DNA from: Geosiphon pyriformis | Lineage: Eukaryota; Glomeromycota; Glomeromycetes; Archaeosporales; Geosiphonaceae | Direction of reading: 5' to 3' | Length of the DNA: 64,000 bases | NCBI GenBank assembly: GCA_016748015.1 | Contig: JAAOMT010000009.1 | Coordinates: 1,368,762-1,432,761, forward strand | Shown here: in pieces, positions 49,498 through 60,831 of the stretch | Position numbering within the stretch: position 1 is the stretch's first letter | Layout of the letters: every line of letters begins with the position of its first letter | Position numbers and translations under genes: made by a program | The notes under the pieces: model-generated | Seen by the model: the letters and a program-made list of their open reading frames with translations, nothing else | What the model was told of the DNA's origin: nothing | Database searches by the model: none

Positions 49498-49941
49498 ATT
49501 CATTATTAGGTTTCTATTAAAAGCTATAAAGATGAATATTCGGTGTATCATTCTACCCAAGTTATATGATTATGATTTATGAATTTCGAGACTATTGTTA
49601 TCAAAAAAATATAAAAATTGTTACAGTTTACAGATGAAGCAACCAATAAACACACCCCCTTTGTTGCCTAGATGAATCATGGCTGCATTCACATTAAATT
49701 GAGAACGGCTGCCATTGTTTTATTATATAATACAATTCCAAATTCTTCATATAATCCAGATATTATACGGCATGGTTTGGATTTAACCCTTCGACTGGTT
49801 CACACAGAGTGCCATATCGATATGAATTTAATGGCCATGAACGACCATCGCCAAGCCTAATATAAATGAATGAAAAATGAGTTTAATACTTGTTTCAAGA
49901 AACCTTCCTGAAATCGAATTAATTTTTCCTCTTGATGATAC
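49498..49941. other. Convergent intergenic region
   Basis: 445 bp between two 3' ends. The 62-codon ORF at 49,672-49,860 has no recognisable features and is probably chance. An AATAAA at 49,646-49,651 (CCAATAAACAC) may serve the plus-strand gene. Confidence 0.5.
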
Positions 49942-51619
49942 TCACGAGTTTCCAACAGGAATGAACCAAAGATACCAAACTGGTCCCATAACTTGCATAA
50001 AATTGGCCCTAAAATGAGAGTTATTGAGATATGAAATAGACAAACAGAAATCAGATTTCAGTGAACAGAATGTTTCAATGACTTGAAAATGAACAATTTG
50101 TTATAAATTCTTTTCAAGATGATTGGAGGTCATTCAATTAAATTTGCACTATGAATACCCACCTCTTTCCTACATCAAACAAATTCAAATATTTACTCAT
50201 GATCACTCCTTCTTCTTCTTTTACTTTAAAATTTTGTCGTTGTAAACTTTCAAGAGTTGTTTGATTGGAAAAAATAAGGCTTGTATGATAAGCTGCAAAA
50301 CCAGAAAGGCATAAAGCAAAAATGGCTCCCACAAGAATCAGGAATGACCAATTTGTGTCGAGATCCAAGATTCCCTTGTTTTATTAATGAAGGAAAATAC
50401 AAGTTAGACGCAAGGAGAGGATGAATGATAATCGTTTGATATCGTGACAAATACCTCATATGTGGAACCAGTAAATTGAAAGGTAGGTGGCATTGTGGCA
50501 AACATTAAAAAATATGAATATATTGTGGCCCACAATATAAAAAGATAAAAAAATTTTTGGTTTTGGTATCCTATACAATTATTAAGCCTGAAAAAGGGGA
50601 AGAAAACAAGATTTAATTAAAGATTGTGGAATAAAGATCAAATGTGATATTTCCTTTAAGTACATACCAAGGGCAGTGGCTATCATAAAAACCAAAGAAA
50701 AAGATCAATAATAATAATAATCAAAGATTTAATAAGATCCAAAAAGAAAATTAAAACTTACTGATCCATTTTTAGAATACATCTGTTTATTGTGGTGATG
50801 AGAAATTAGTTGGTACACAATATTACTCGAATCATGAGAATATTAATTGTACCAGCGTTATCTGACCTTTTGCAAATACGACAATGATGGGTCCGATCCG
50901 GTTTAAAATTCTGACATTTTTTGCAGAATCGCTTTTCACCATTTTGCTTTACTGTTATTGTGCCTAGAGGAATTGATGAGCCATCCGATGTAAGATTAAG
51001 ATTAGGAGTATTCTGAATTTGACCAGCATCTATAGAGGCTTCATTATTCGAAGGAATTTCCAGTGAATGTGATTGATGTTGGGGGATGGGTATATAGGAA
51101 GAGGTTTGATGTCGTATATTAGATAGTTCCGGTGATGGCTAAAGTTCAAGAATCCGGACAAGATCATTTATGAACAATAGCATGGCCATTATTACTCGGT
51201 ATTATATTTAATGAATTATATTATAAAATTTGAAATTAATTAATAATCTTTAGACATACATCAGAAGGGCTACCAGGGCTTGTAAAAACTGCTTTCAAAT
51301 AACTCCACGCCGTTAATATAAATATTGGATGATAGAAGAGCAAGTAAATTATACCTGACCAAATTCATTGAAAGGGGACTTGATTAGAATTTCAAAAAGG
51401 AAAAGAATAAAAAAATAAAAAAATGGTAGAAAACCAACCTTGAATAGGTTTCACTGTTAATAAATATAGAACACATAAACGATATACAAAGGCATAATAA
51501 GACCAAGCTAACAATGCAATTACAAACACCACCGGAAAGAATGCCGCTATATTTATTGTCAAATTTATTATTTTCTTAAAAGTAGATAAATTATTCGAGA
51601 TCTCGGAGTGTTTAACCAT
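49942..51619 (-). CDS. DHHC palmitoyltransferase
   Basis: Eight minus-strand exons: 51,619-51,439, 51,354-51,260, 51,138-50,867, 50,782-50,762, 50,679-50,668, 50,587-50,455, 50,374-50,163 and 50,008-49,942. Together they give exactly 331 codons (330 residues). Two exons are tiny (21 and 12 nt) and split the DHHC cysteine-rich domain. That domain reads RFCKKCQNFKPDRTHHC...CILKMDHHCPW...NNCIG, with DHHC at residues 189-192. Four hydrophobic helices lie at about 20-50, 62-85, 206-228 and 249-272, and a TTLE (TTxE) motif at 277-280 follows the last one. It transfers palmitate from acyl-CoA to protein cysteines at endomembranes. The fold and motifs are clear; the specific family member (Pfa3-like?) is not. 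Confidence is high because every splice phase fits. Confidence 0.93.
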
Positions 51620-52745
51620 CGCGTAGGCCTTGAACTTTTTTGCTTTGAATTTGAAAAGTTAGATAACCTTATGCACTGAAATTTGTGGCGCAGTTCGGGA
51701 TGGGAAAATACCGCTGGTGGCGTCACAGATAAAATATCATAAATGGCTTGGTCATTAAAAAAAAACAATTCGCCCGGTTTTGTAATTAACGCATGTATTT
51801 TTACCAACTTTGTAAATGCTAATGTTTGTTTTTTTTTACCTTTTTTATTTTCACTTGAAACAATAAAAATTTTAAAACCAAATAAAATGGTTTGATTTCA
51901 TTATACATATAACAATTCCTATAAAAAAAATCAATTTTAATAAAGTAAATAAAAATTTATTAACTTTTTTTAATTTAATTTAAAATATTTGATTGAATAT
52001 AGAACATGTATATTTAAATAACAGTGAGATCACACCATATGATTTTATATTAACTTTAAATTTAACATTTTTTATGTTTAATTATGTAATTTTGCTAATT
52101 TGTTAATTTGTTAATTTATTATTAATCTTGTTAATTATAATTTACATATTTTTTAATTAATTAATTTTTTAGTTTAATAATTTTTTTTATTTTAGTTATA
52201 AGATATTATAATATGAAAATATTACTATTTATTGCAAAAAAAAATTATTGTATTTAAATGGAAAATATTTTCGTATTTTTCTGTTGAAAAGTTTTATGCA
52301 TAAAAAATAAAAATAAAAATAAAAATTGATGATAATGTCTTCATTAATCCATTAACCTTAAATTCATAAATTTAAAGAGTAGAAATTTAGCAATAACTTT
52401 GAAAAAAGGTTAATACGTTATGATTTGCAAATATTTGTAAGCTCGATTTTCGCTAAGAACTCAAACGCCAAGATAAACCGTTTCTTGGAACGTCATCCTG
52501 ATAAATAATATCATCATTATTAAAGCAATCTTTTAAGGAGTTATTCTGAGGAGTAACGGATCATTGAAAAAAGCAAGGATGTAAACATAAAATTTTAACT
52601 TGCCACATAAAGTAACTTTTTTTACCATATTTTTTTTTCAAAATTTTCATTATTTTATTTGTTAAAAATTAAAAAATTTACATTATAATACATCTATAGG
52701 TTCTAAAACTATAAAGTCTCAATTCAATGGGCATAAAGCCAAAAT
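51620..52745. other. Intergenic region between two minus-strand genes
   Basis: About 1.1 kb, AT-rich in the middle (51,830-52,420), with no gene seen. It holds the promoter of the DHHC gene and the 3' end of the SFT2-like gene. Confidence 0.6.
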
Positions 52746-53780
52746 TCAAAAAGGGAGAATATTTGATGCTTGATTCGCGAACACCCTTGAACCAAACTGT
52801 AGAGTTCCAACTCCACCTGGAAAATATGATACGACATACCTATTGATATAATATGACCGTTCAAGTCAACCATTACCGATTTTAAAAAAAAAATCATTGG
52901 GAAATTTTCAAAAATAGTTACCATATAAGAGCTAAAACTTGAATAATGCTGAATATAATCGTCAAAATATAGCTATGTAACTGGATTCAAAAGATATTAG
53001 ATGAAATGCATTAACTTTGATCTGAAAATCGTACAGTTACATTTTAAAGAAACTTACTCCAACAGCGAAATATAAGGTTGCGATCATTGATCCTAAATAT
53101 GCAAATGTAAAAGGTAAACGTTGCATAGAAAGAATATGCCTTAGGTGTGCCATAGGCCCATGAAGGAGCGCAAAACTAGTGCATAAAATAGAGATTAACT
53201 TTAAAGAAAAATTGTAAAATATTGAAAGTTATCAATCAATACCTTGTCAATACGAAAAGACTTCCCATTGTATACGTAACTGCAAACTTGCGTGGTTTGA
53301 GCGCTAGCAAAGGTATGGTGAGAAAAGCCTTTGGGAAAATTAAAATCAAATTAACCGATAAGTTGGGATATGAAAAAAGGAACAGAAGACACCTACAATT
53401 AGGAAGCAAAGAGCCGCTGCTAGTAAGCATACGCCAAATCCTGTAAGTCTCTAAAATTATTAAATACAATTATGAAAAGGAATTCCCAAGGACACCAAAT
53501 GGAAAAACAATATATATAAATAGAAATGGACCTGCCACCGTGTCAACGTAAACCATTCATCTTCTTCCTGTGTGTTATTTAACGGATTGTACCCCTGTAC
53601 CCTGTTACTTACACTCCCAAAAAAATTTGAAGTAGTATCGGTGAGCCGAGAAAAAGGAGTGGTATTTTTATTAGTGGGAAGGCTAATGTTGCCATTATTA
53701 TTGTTGTTGTTGTTGTTGTTGGAGCCCCATCTGAAGGAACGTAGAGAATCACGAAAATGTTCTTCACTCGAAGAAGGCAT
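52746..53780 (-). CDS. SFT2: SFT2-like vesicle transport protein
   Basis: Six minus-strand exons: 53,780-53,532, 53,450-53,397, 53,328-53,243, 53,175-53,058, 52,980-52,922 and 52,839-52,746. They give 219 residues with all phases matching. The N-terminus ([19 protein letters not shown]) is followed by a nine-Asn tract (residues 21-29) and TPFSRL. The Got1/SFT2 four-helix region then begins with [19 protein letters not shown] and contains [51 protein letters not shown] and [24 protein letters not shown]. Family members act in fusion of endosome-derived vesicles with the late Golgi. The start is shared in position with a divergent promoter toward the Argonaute gene (327 bp gap). Confidence 0.93.
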
Positions 53781-54107
53781 TTGAATTAGAAAAAAGGATA
53801 TTTAAATCGCTAAGTCTTTGACTGGCTCTTCAAAGAAGAATTTCAGGTGGGAGGGATTCGAGAAACAAATTTATTCAAGTCCTAAGATTTATATATTTGC
53901 CAACCTCGAGATCGTGGGAAATTTATTGAGAAATTTAGCCAACTTCTCTGTAAAGTTGATTGTAATACCGCGTAAGATATCACGTACAATCTTTCGGAGG
54001 GTTGGTCTGCTCGCCTAACTTTTACTTTTTAATAGGAGCTAAAAACAGATAATTTTGAATACATGTTGTAATACGATTTTTTTATTAATTTTGGCCGCCC
54101 GCCCGTT
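53781..54107. promoter_or_regulatory. Short divergent promoter region between SFT2-like and Argonaute genes
   Basis: 327 bp separate the two start codons on opposite strands, so the promoters must share or abut here. No specific motif can be assigned; the plus-strand 66-codon ORF at 53,818-54,018 is probably chance. Confidence 0.5.
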
Positions 54108-57100
54108 ATGAGTAAAACCCCGCTCAAGCTTTCGGAGTTTCCCGCCCGTCCTGGTTATGGCCAAGCGGGACGCGCCATTAAAGTTAAAGCCAATTTTTTT
54201 GAGGTTCTTCAACTTCCTGGTGGGTTATTTCAGCCTCCAGCTATCTCACCTTTTTTCCTTTTTATGAAGAACCATACAAGTGTTTTCCTTTTTTTGCAAC
54301 AATCTTTTAGATTCCAACGCATATCAATACGATATCGACATTTCTCCGGAAGTACCTCCTGCTTTAAACCGAAAAGTTTTCAAATTTTTTCAGGAAAGTG
54401 AACGTGGAGGAATTCTCGGTGGAGTTAAACCTGTTTATGATGGTAAATTTTCTACCTGAACTTTATTTTTACCCATTGATTTACTTCCCATGGCTTTTTT
54501 CTTCACTAGGTCGAAGGAACGTTTATACGATTAAACAGTTTCCCTTTGGTGACAATGTTTCCGCTCAAGTGAGTTGTAGAAAATTTTTTCATATTTATTA
54601 TATATTAATTCATGATTTTGGATCATATTAGGTGACCTTGCCGGAAGATGATGGGGTCCAAGTTGTGAAGAGGCCCCCTCGCCACTTTAACCTAAAATTA
54701 AAAAAGGTAGCCGAAAAAAATATGGAGGAGGCAAATCGATTTGTCAAGGGGAAAAGTGCCTCGTCAAATAATATATTAACAGGTAATTTAAAATAAATTG
54801 ATCGTGGTGCAATTCAATATGATTGTAAATAATAAACTTCCATACTTGTTTGATCTAGCAATAACCGCCTTGGATGTTTTAATAAATCAGGTCCCTGCAT
54901 TAAATTTTACAAGCGTTGGACGTCGAGCATTTTACACTTCTGAAGGATCTGCTCCCCTTTATGGTGGCGCCGAAGTTTGGCAGGGATATTGGCAATCTTT
55001 GAGACCTGGTCAAGGTGTTGTTTGCATGGAAGTTAATTTCAATGTAGCCACTGTATTTCTTGGCAATTTAAACGTTTCTTTTATATTTATTAGGGCGGTT
55101 TTTTATAAATTTTGACACAAGTGCAACCGCCTTTCATGAGCCAGGTCCAAACCTTGAATTTATTCTTGATTCGCGAAATGAGAGGGCCAAATCCATGCTC
55201 AATCAATTTATTAAAACTTCTAGGAAATATTGCTGAGATTTTTGTCAAAATTCTTGGTTTTCGTCGAGTCGAAGAACTTCGTGGGCTTTCAGATAAAGAC
55301 CGCATTAAGATTGAAAAGACACTGAAGCAACTGAAATTCCAGGTTGTTCATAGGGGGGAAAATTTTCGTCGTCGATTTAAAGTTAAAAGGTTATCAGAAC
55401 GTCCAGCCTCAGAAATGACATTTAGTAAAGGCAAGTTAACCTTCCCCATCTCAACGAGATTATTGTCTTTTTTCTTGTCTAATCCCAATAATTAAAATCC
55501 TCCTTGATAGGTGAAGGTGAAAAACCAATCAATGTAACTCAGTATTTTCAACAGCAATACAATCGAAAACTTCAATACCCTTTTCTTCCCTGCGTTGTAA
55601 CTCCAAATGAGACATTCTTTCCCGCTGAAGTTTGTTATCTCGAAAGGGTAGGAGAGCTGATGTATCATTGTGGTGAATTTTTTCGAAAATTAAAAAAATT
55701 AAAAAAATTGACAGGGACAGAGAATTACGCGTAAGCTTAGTGATAAACAAACTGCTGATATGATCAAATTTACATGTCAAGGTAAATCCATTTTGACCCT
55801 ATATCCATATGTAAAATTCGGTTTGTTTTCCTTTCTTAAGATTAATCCATCTATTGGTAATCCAAGCTCCTCCAACACGTGCTGATAAAATTCAGAAAGG
55901 GATGGAGCTTTTAAAGTATGATGAAAATGAGTATTGTAAACAATGGGGCCTAAAAATTTCTCCTCGGATGGTTCATTTGGATGCGCGTATTCTTCCCCCG
56001 CCCAGGTTGGCTTACCATCCGGTAGAAGCATAATTCAGATATAACATTTTATTAATGTTTTAACAGTTAACTTGGGCCTAATCCTTTTCTTTAACCTAAA
56101 TCCGAATAGTCTTGCAATGAGTCAAATTTTGCCCCACATGCTGGCTCCTGGCAACTGGGCCCTGGCAAGAAGGCAAAAATTTTTTATAAAAACCCTTAAT
56201 TTATTTATTTTATTCTGGAAAGTTCTCGGATTGGAATCATATCATTATTGACACGCAATTTCAGATGCTACATGGCGCCTCATTACAAAGTTGGGCTGTG
56301 ATCATATTCGCGAGTACTCACCAAATTCGAAAAGAAGTAGTTGAGGTCTTTATTCGAGAATTGATTAAAACTCTTGGAGAAAATGGTACTTACTATAATA
56401 TTTTACCAAGTTTATTAAGACTCCTTTATTCCAATACAATAATTCACGTTATTAATACTCAAGATTCTTTCCTGTAACCTCCAAAATTTGAAGGCATGAA
56501 CATTACAAATCCTCATCCCAAAATTCTTCACGCAAATCCGCAAGGGAATATTGAAAGTACAATACGACAAGCCTATCAGACAGCTGGAAATCAAACTCAA
56601 CAAAAACCTCAACTGCTTTTATGCATCCTGCAAGCACGCTCTACTCTTTATGATGAAATTAAAAGGGTTGAAGATACTGTTCTGGGTGTACCAACTCAGG
56701 TTTATAATCTTTTCATTTCGTTTCTGTTTCAATATGACTAAAGGAGCGTCATGCATTGATACCGCCCACCTTGTACATTAATACTTCAGTGTGCCATGGG
56801 TAAAAAAATATTGCGGGCAAACAAACAATATTATGGAATGCTTGGTCTAAAAATAAATGTTAAGCTTCAGGGCAGCAACATGAGTCTACAACCAGGATAT
56901 CTTCCCTTTCTTGAAAAGGCTCCGGTATTTGTTTTGCTTTCATTGAATGATTGTCTTGGATTATGAATTAACTCTGTCAAAATTACATACTGGGCTATCG
57001 AAATTTCCAGACAATTATCTTTGGTGCCGATGTCACACATCCTGGTCTAGGTAATTTTTATTAATGATCTTTGATTTCAAGTAAACATTTGAATATATCG

Positions 57101-58244
57101 CATTACTTTCTGTAGGTGATAATAGCCCTAGTATTGCGGCACTGGTCGGATCATATGATCCCAAAGCCACAAAGTACGCTACATCTATCCGGTTCCAAGC
57201 TTCGCGTATGGAAATAATATCTCCTCTTCAGGAAATGGTCCAAGAACTACTAAAAATCTTTTTCAAGGAAACGCGGAGAAAGCCCGCAAGGATTTTATTT
57301 TACCGCGATGGGGTGAGCGAAGGACAATTTGAGGAAGTCTTGAAATTTGAGGTCGAAGCGATTCGTAAGGCTTGCTTAGCATTAGAAGCATCCTATAAAC
57401 CCACGATTACCTTTATAATCGTTCAAAAAAGACATCACGCTAGGTTAGAATGGTCAATCAATCATTCTTCAGATCGTTTGCGTCTTAAAGATTGTGAATT
57501 ACACATGATGTATCTTCTGAAATCTAGATTTTTTCCTCTCGATCGTAAAGACTCGGATAAGTCACAAAATTGTTTACCAGGTGAGTGTATTCAGGTAACT
57601 CATAAAAATGAGCAATAAGGGGATTTACGAACTTCATTTTCTGAAAATGATAAAAAGGAACAATCGTCGAAAAAGTAATAACGCATCCGTTCGAATATGA
57701 TTTCTGTAAGTTATATTTATCTTTCTTTGGGTTGAAAATTCTACCGTTTGACATCTCTATTCGATATTTTATAGATCTGCAGTCACACCCTGGCCTACAA
57801 GGAACTTCACGACCAACGCATTACCATGTGGTCATCGACGGTTTGCATGGATAAACTGGTTTTCCATTGAAATCCATGAAAATTTTCATTTTTAATCAAT
57901 TTCTCTTTATCTAATGTTTCTAGAAAATAAATTTTCCCCCGACAATCTCCAAAGTTTAACATACAACTTGTGTTACTTGTACGCTCGATGCCCTCGTGCA
58001 GTATCGGTGGTGCCACCTGCCTATTACGCTCACTTGGCTGCTTTCCGTGCTCGGTAATTTAACTGATATGAAGTTTCTCTTAATCTTTGTAATATATACC
58101 CTCTAACCAATTAAATTAATTGCTAGATGTTGGCGTAAAGCTGTTGCCTTGCCAGAGAACAGTGGTAGTGTTGATATTGGAACAACTCCTGAAGATTACA
58201 ACAGCCTAAAACCCGAATTGCAAAAAGTAATGTTTTACATTTAA
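54108..58244 (+). CDS. AGO: Argonaute (AGO-like, slicer-competent by motif)
   Basis: 21 exons: 54,108-54,219; 54,311-54,442; 54,510-54,568; 54,632-54,782; 54,859-55,014; 55,094-55,144; 55,224-55,424; 55,511-55,647; 55,715-55,781; 55,867-56,021; 56,110-56,172; 56,265-56,385; 56,494-56,699; 56,790-56,924; 57,011-57,050; 57,116-57,443; 57,528-57,580; 57,658-57,705; 57,775-57,840; 57,924-58,053; 58,127-58,244. Phases match throughout, giving 842 residues. RPGQG near residue 205 marks the linker before PAZ ([24 protein letters not shown]). PIWI carries a full DEDH set: Asp589 (GADVTHP), Glu628 (SRMEII), Asp660 ([11 protein letters not shown]) and His in PTHYHV (about 754). It binds small RNAs and cleaves matching RNA. 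Intron 11 appears to use a GC donor; exon 7 could instead end at 55,430 with a GC donor. Confidence 0.93.
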
Positions 58245-58895
58245 TCGATGAGAGGTGGAAACTTCAGTTTCTAGGCGAAACGATAAGATACAATAACTTT
58301 TTAGGCTTTTCACTTCTCCTTATCAAGCAATCATTCGTTTAAATTATTCTGATTTGTCTGATTTTTAAAAAGGTCTTCCAAAGTTCCAGTACTTGAATCC
58401 ATCCTTTTTTTTTATATAGACTAAAATTTTGAATTTCGACCTGCAATCATTAATTTATAATTTAATTACACCGAAGAAAAACTTTGACTCATTTTATATT
58501 TCTACATTTTGACCAAGTGAGAATTCAAGCAGTATCTCATGGTTATTTTTACCGCAGAGGATAAAATCTTTGTGTTCACAATGCAATTACTTTTTTGATT
58601 CCTATGTAAGGGCAACTCAACGTGATTACATTTTTTTAAGTTTATATTTCTGTAGTATTTTGGGATTATACAAAGTATAATGTTTGACAAATTAGTTGAT
58701 AAAAATGTTTATAATATTAAATATGATAAATAAAATTAGAGATAATTTTTTAAAATAGCTAAATTCAACAATTAATGTATTTTTGGTATTGTATTTTTGT
58801 TTTATCAACAAATTTTTACAATAAAAATTAATTCGTGTTCAATGTTATGTTTCAGATTAGATCTCTTAATTTCTTGGCCTTTTTAACAGCTGAAT
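58245..58895. other. AT-rich intergenic region
   Basis: 650 bp between the Argonaute stop and the next gene, with low GC between 58,370 and 58,850. No gene is seen. Confidence 0.55.
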
Positions 58896-60186
58896 ATGGA
58901 GTTGGAGAAACCTACAACACAAGAGCAAGTAAAAAGCAAGCTCACTAAAAGAGAACTAAAAGAGCTCACTCGACTTACACAGCTGGTTGTAAGAGAAGAA
59001 GAACAGGCTAATAATTATAAGCAAGTAACAACTCGCACAGAAATTTAAACAGGGTTTTGAAACAACTCATTCTTGAGTTTGTCCCTTATAGGGAAAAAGC
59101 CAGGGAGAATATAAAGTGGCCTTCAAAGGACTCGAGAGATGTTTATCGGTGACCTGTTTTTTTTTTGAATTTATATTCACTCTCCTATCAAACCAAAGAT
59201 CCTCTTTGTTCAGCCAAAGATTTCTCAATAGTAGCCTTCCGGTGAAATACACACCATATGAATCACTTGCTTGTGCTAAGCCACTTTACGAGGAGAACAT
59301 GAAATTAATGCAAATGCCTGCCATCAATGAAACTGCTTATATGTCTATCATAACTGGCCGAGAATCCTTTGAGCCACAGCTTGGCTATTTTTGTAATCCA
59401 TCAGTATTTGCCCAAATTTTTGATGAACATTTATCCCAAGAAATTTGTGCGTTGGTTGATCAAGTTAATTCAGATTTTACAAAGAACATAAACTCCCGAA
59501 CTGAATATAAGCCTATAGATGATGATTGGATGGATGGCATGCAAAAACATTATACAAAGCTCTTGACACAAAATTTTTTATGCGAATTGCTTGGAGCGAT
59601 TGGGATCCTATTTAACAAAAAAAATAACTGGTTGATGAATAAAAACATCTCTTTCTCTTTGACATGATCTTTTTTCAAATTATCAGTTATTGAACTTCTT
59701 ATTATTCAGTGGAATGCCGTCGAAATCAGAAACCAAACGAAAATTGGAGATGGATTTCACTTGGCGTAACGTTTTGGACGCTTCACTGCTTCTCCATTTG
59801 CCGCAAAGTGTTCATGAAGCGAGTTTCCAAAGAGTAGCCGAATTATACGACTGTTCAAAACAGCATATGGGTATATTATTGTATGATTTTTTGCATATCT
59901 TAAGTATAAAATAAACATTTAATATTTTATTTTGAAATTTATTTCAGGTCGGTCGTACATTTTACATGAACAACATCGAAGAGTCAATCAATTGCATTAC
60001 ATAGATGAGCTTTCCACCCAAAAAAGTGTCGCCCCGAAAATTCAGGAAGTTTCAGAAACAGAAAAAGGGCCTCCTGAAGAAATCCAAAAAGTAGACAAGT
60101 TGGGTAAAAGAGTTCGAGTGCAAAAAAAAGGACTTATCCGAGAAATAGACAAAATAAATGAACAACTAAGTAATGGATGTGAATAG
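58896..60186 (+). CDS. Uncharacterised multi-exon protein
   Basis: I do not recognise this family. Well-supported exons: from within 59,042-59,148 (LKQLILEFVPYREKARENIKWPSKDSRD), 59,214-59,630, 59,710-59,870 and 59,948-60,186; phases match between these. A putative first exon from the ATG at 58,896 encodes a charged helix (KLTKRELKELTRLTQLV, EEEQANNYKQ), but it cannot be joined in frame by a normal intron: frame 0 runs to a TAA at 59,046-59,048, and the next exon reads in another frame. Either a 1-nt assembly error, a real frameshift or an unusual intron explains this. The C-terminus is Lys/Glu-rich (KLGKRVRVQKKGLIREIDK). No membrane segment or catalytic signature is visible. It lies downstream of the Argonaute on the same strand. 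Confidence 0.6.
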
Positions 60187-60831
60187 TTCCCTGGAATTCA
60201 CTAAGATATTTAAGTTGATCCTGTTAAAGACTTCGAATTAATTCAGGTTGGTCACGTTCTTTTTAAATGATCAGTCAACGCTTGTAACAGGTGTGGGATT
60301 GATGAAAATTATCAATAAATCCACGTATATACAAAGCGTAGAATAAAATTGGCATTATCATAAGCTTATTCCTTTATTGACACGCGAGGGAGGAATAGAA
60401 TAACCTCTTGACACCACGAAGGAGACATCTATTGCCCAATTTGGGTGAAATATTGCGTTTCATAATCAACTTTCGTTATTTTATTTAGATCAAGTTGCAG
60501 TTGTCAGGTGGTGTGTCAGAAAGTTCCTTGATATCATTGGCTCTCAAAGATTTATTTTGCCATTTCAGCCACAAAAAGCCTTGATTCAGGAGATTAGAAC
60601 TTCTCCGATAATCTCGGATATCGAATGTGATATAATTGATAGAGCATAAAAAATAATTGAATTCCTTCCATCTACACCAAAATTATTTTTTATTTGTAAA
60701 TTTGAGTCAATCCTACATTTCCAAAGTGTGGAAAGAGCTTCTGACCTTAATATTAAAGTCTTTTGATTTCCTTTAAAGATTTGTGTGATAAATTACGCGA
60801 CTGATTTCCCCCTCAAATCCTGTTTTTTGAA
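60187..60831. other. Intergenic region
   Basis: 645 bp with moderate GC and no supported gene. It presumably contains the promoter of the lectin gene; no tRNA-like structure was found. Confidence 0.5.

Noticed and set aside
49672-49860. 62-codon ORF between convergent genes
   Set aside because: No recognisable motif and no splice partner.
53818-54018. 66-codon ORF in the divergent promoter
   Set aside because: No homology; located in the shared upstream region of two solid genes.
55112-55495. 127-codon plus-strand ORF inside the Argonaute gene
   Set aside because: Only its 3' part is real coding sequence (exon 7); its first part reads exon 6 in the wrong frame and then intron 6. Splicing 55,144 to 55,224 restores the family sequence.
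58937-59049. Simple GT-AG intron joining the first helix of the unknown gene to the next exon
   Set aside because: All GT donors in that stretch leave phase 0 whereas the downstream exon needs two carried bases, so no standard intron fits.
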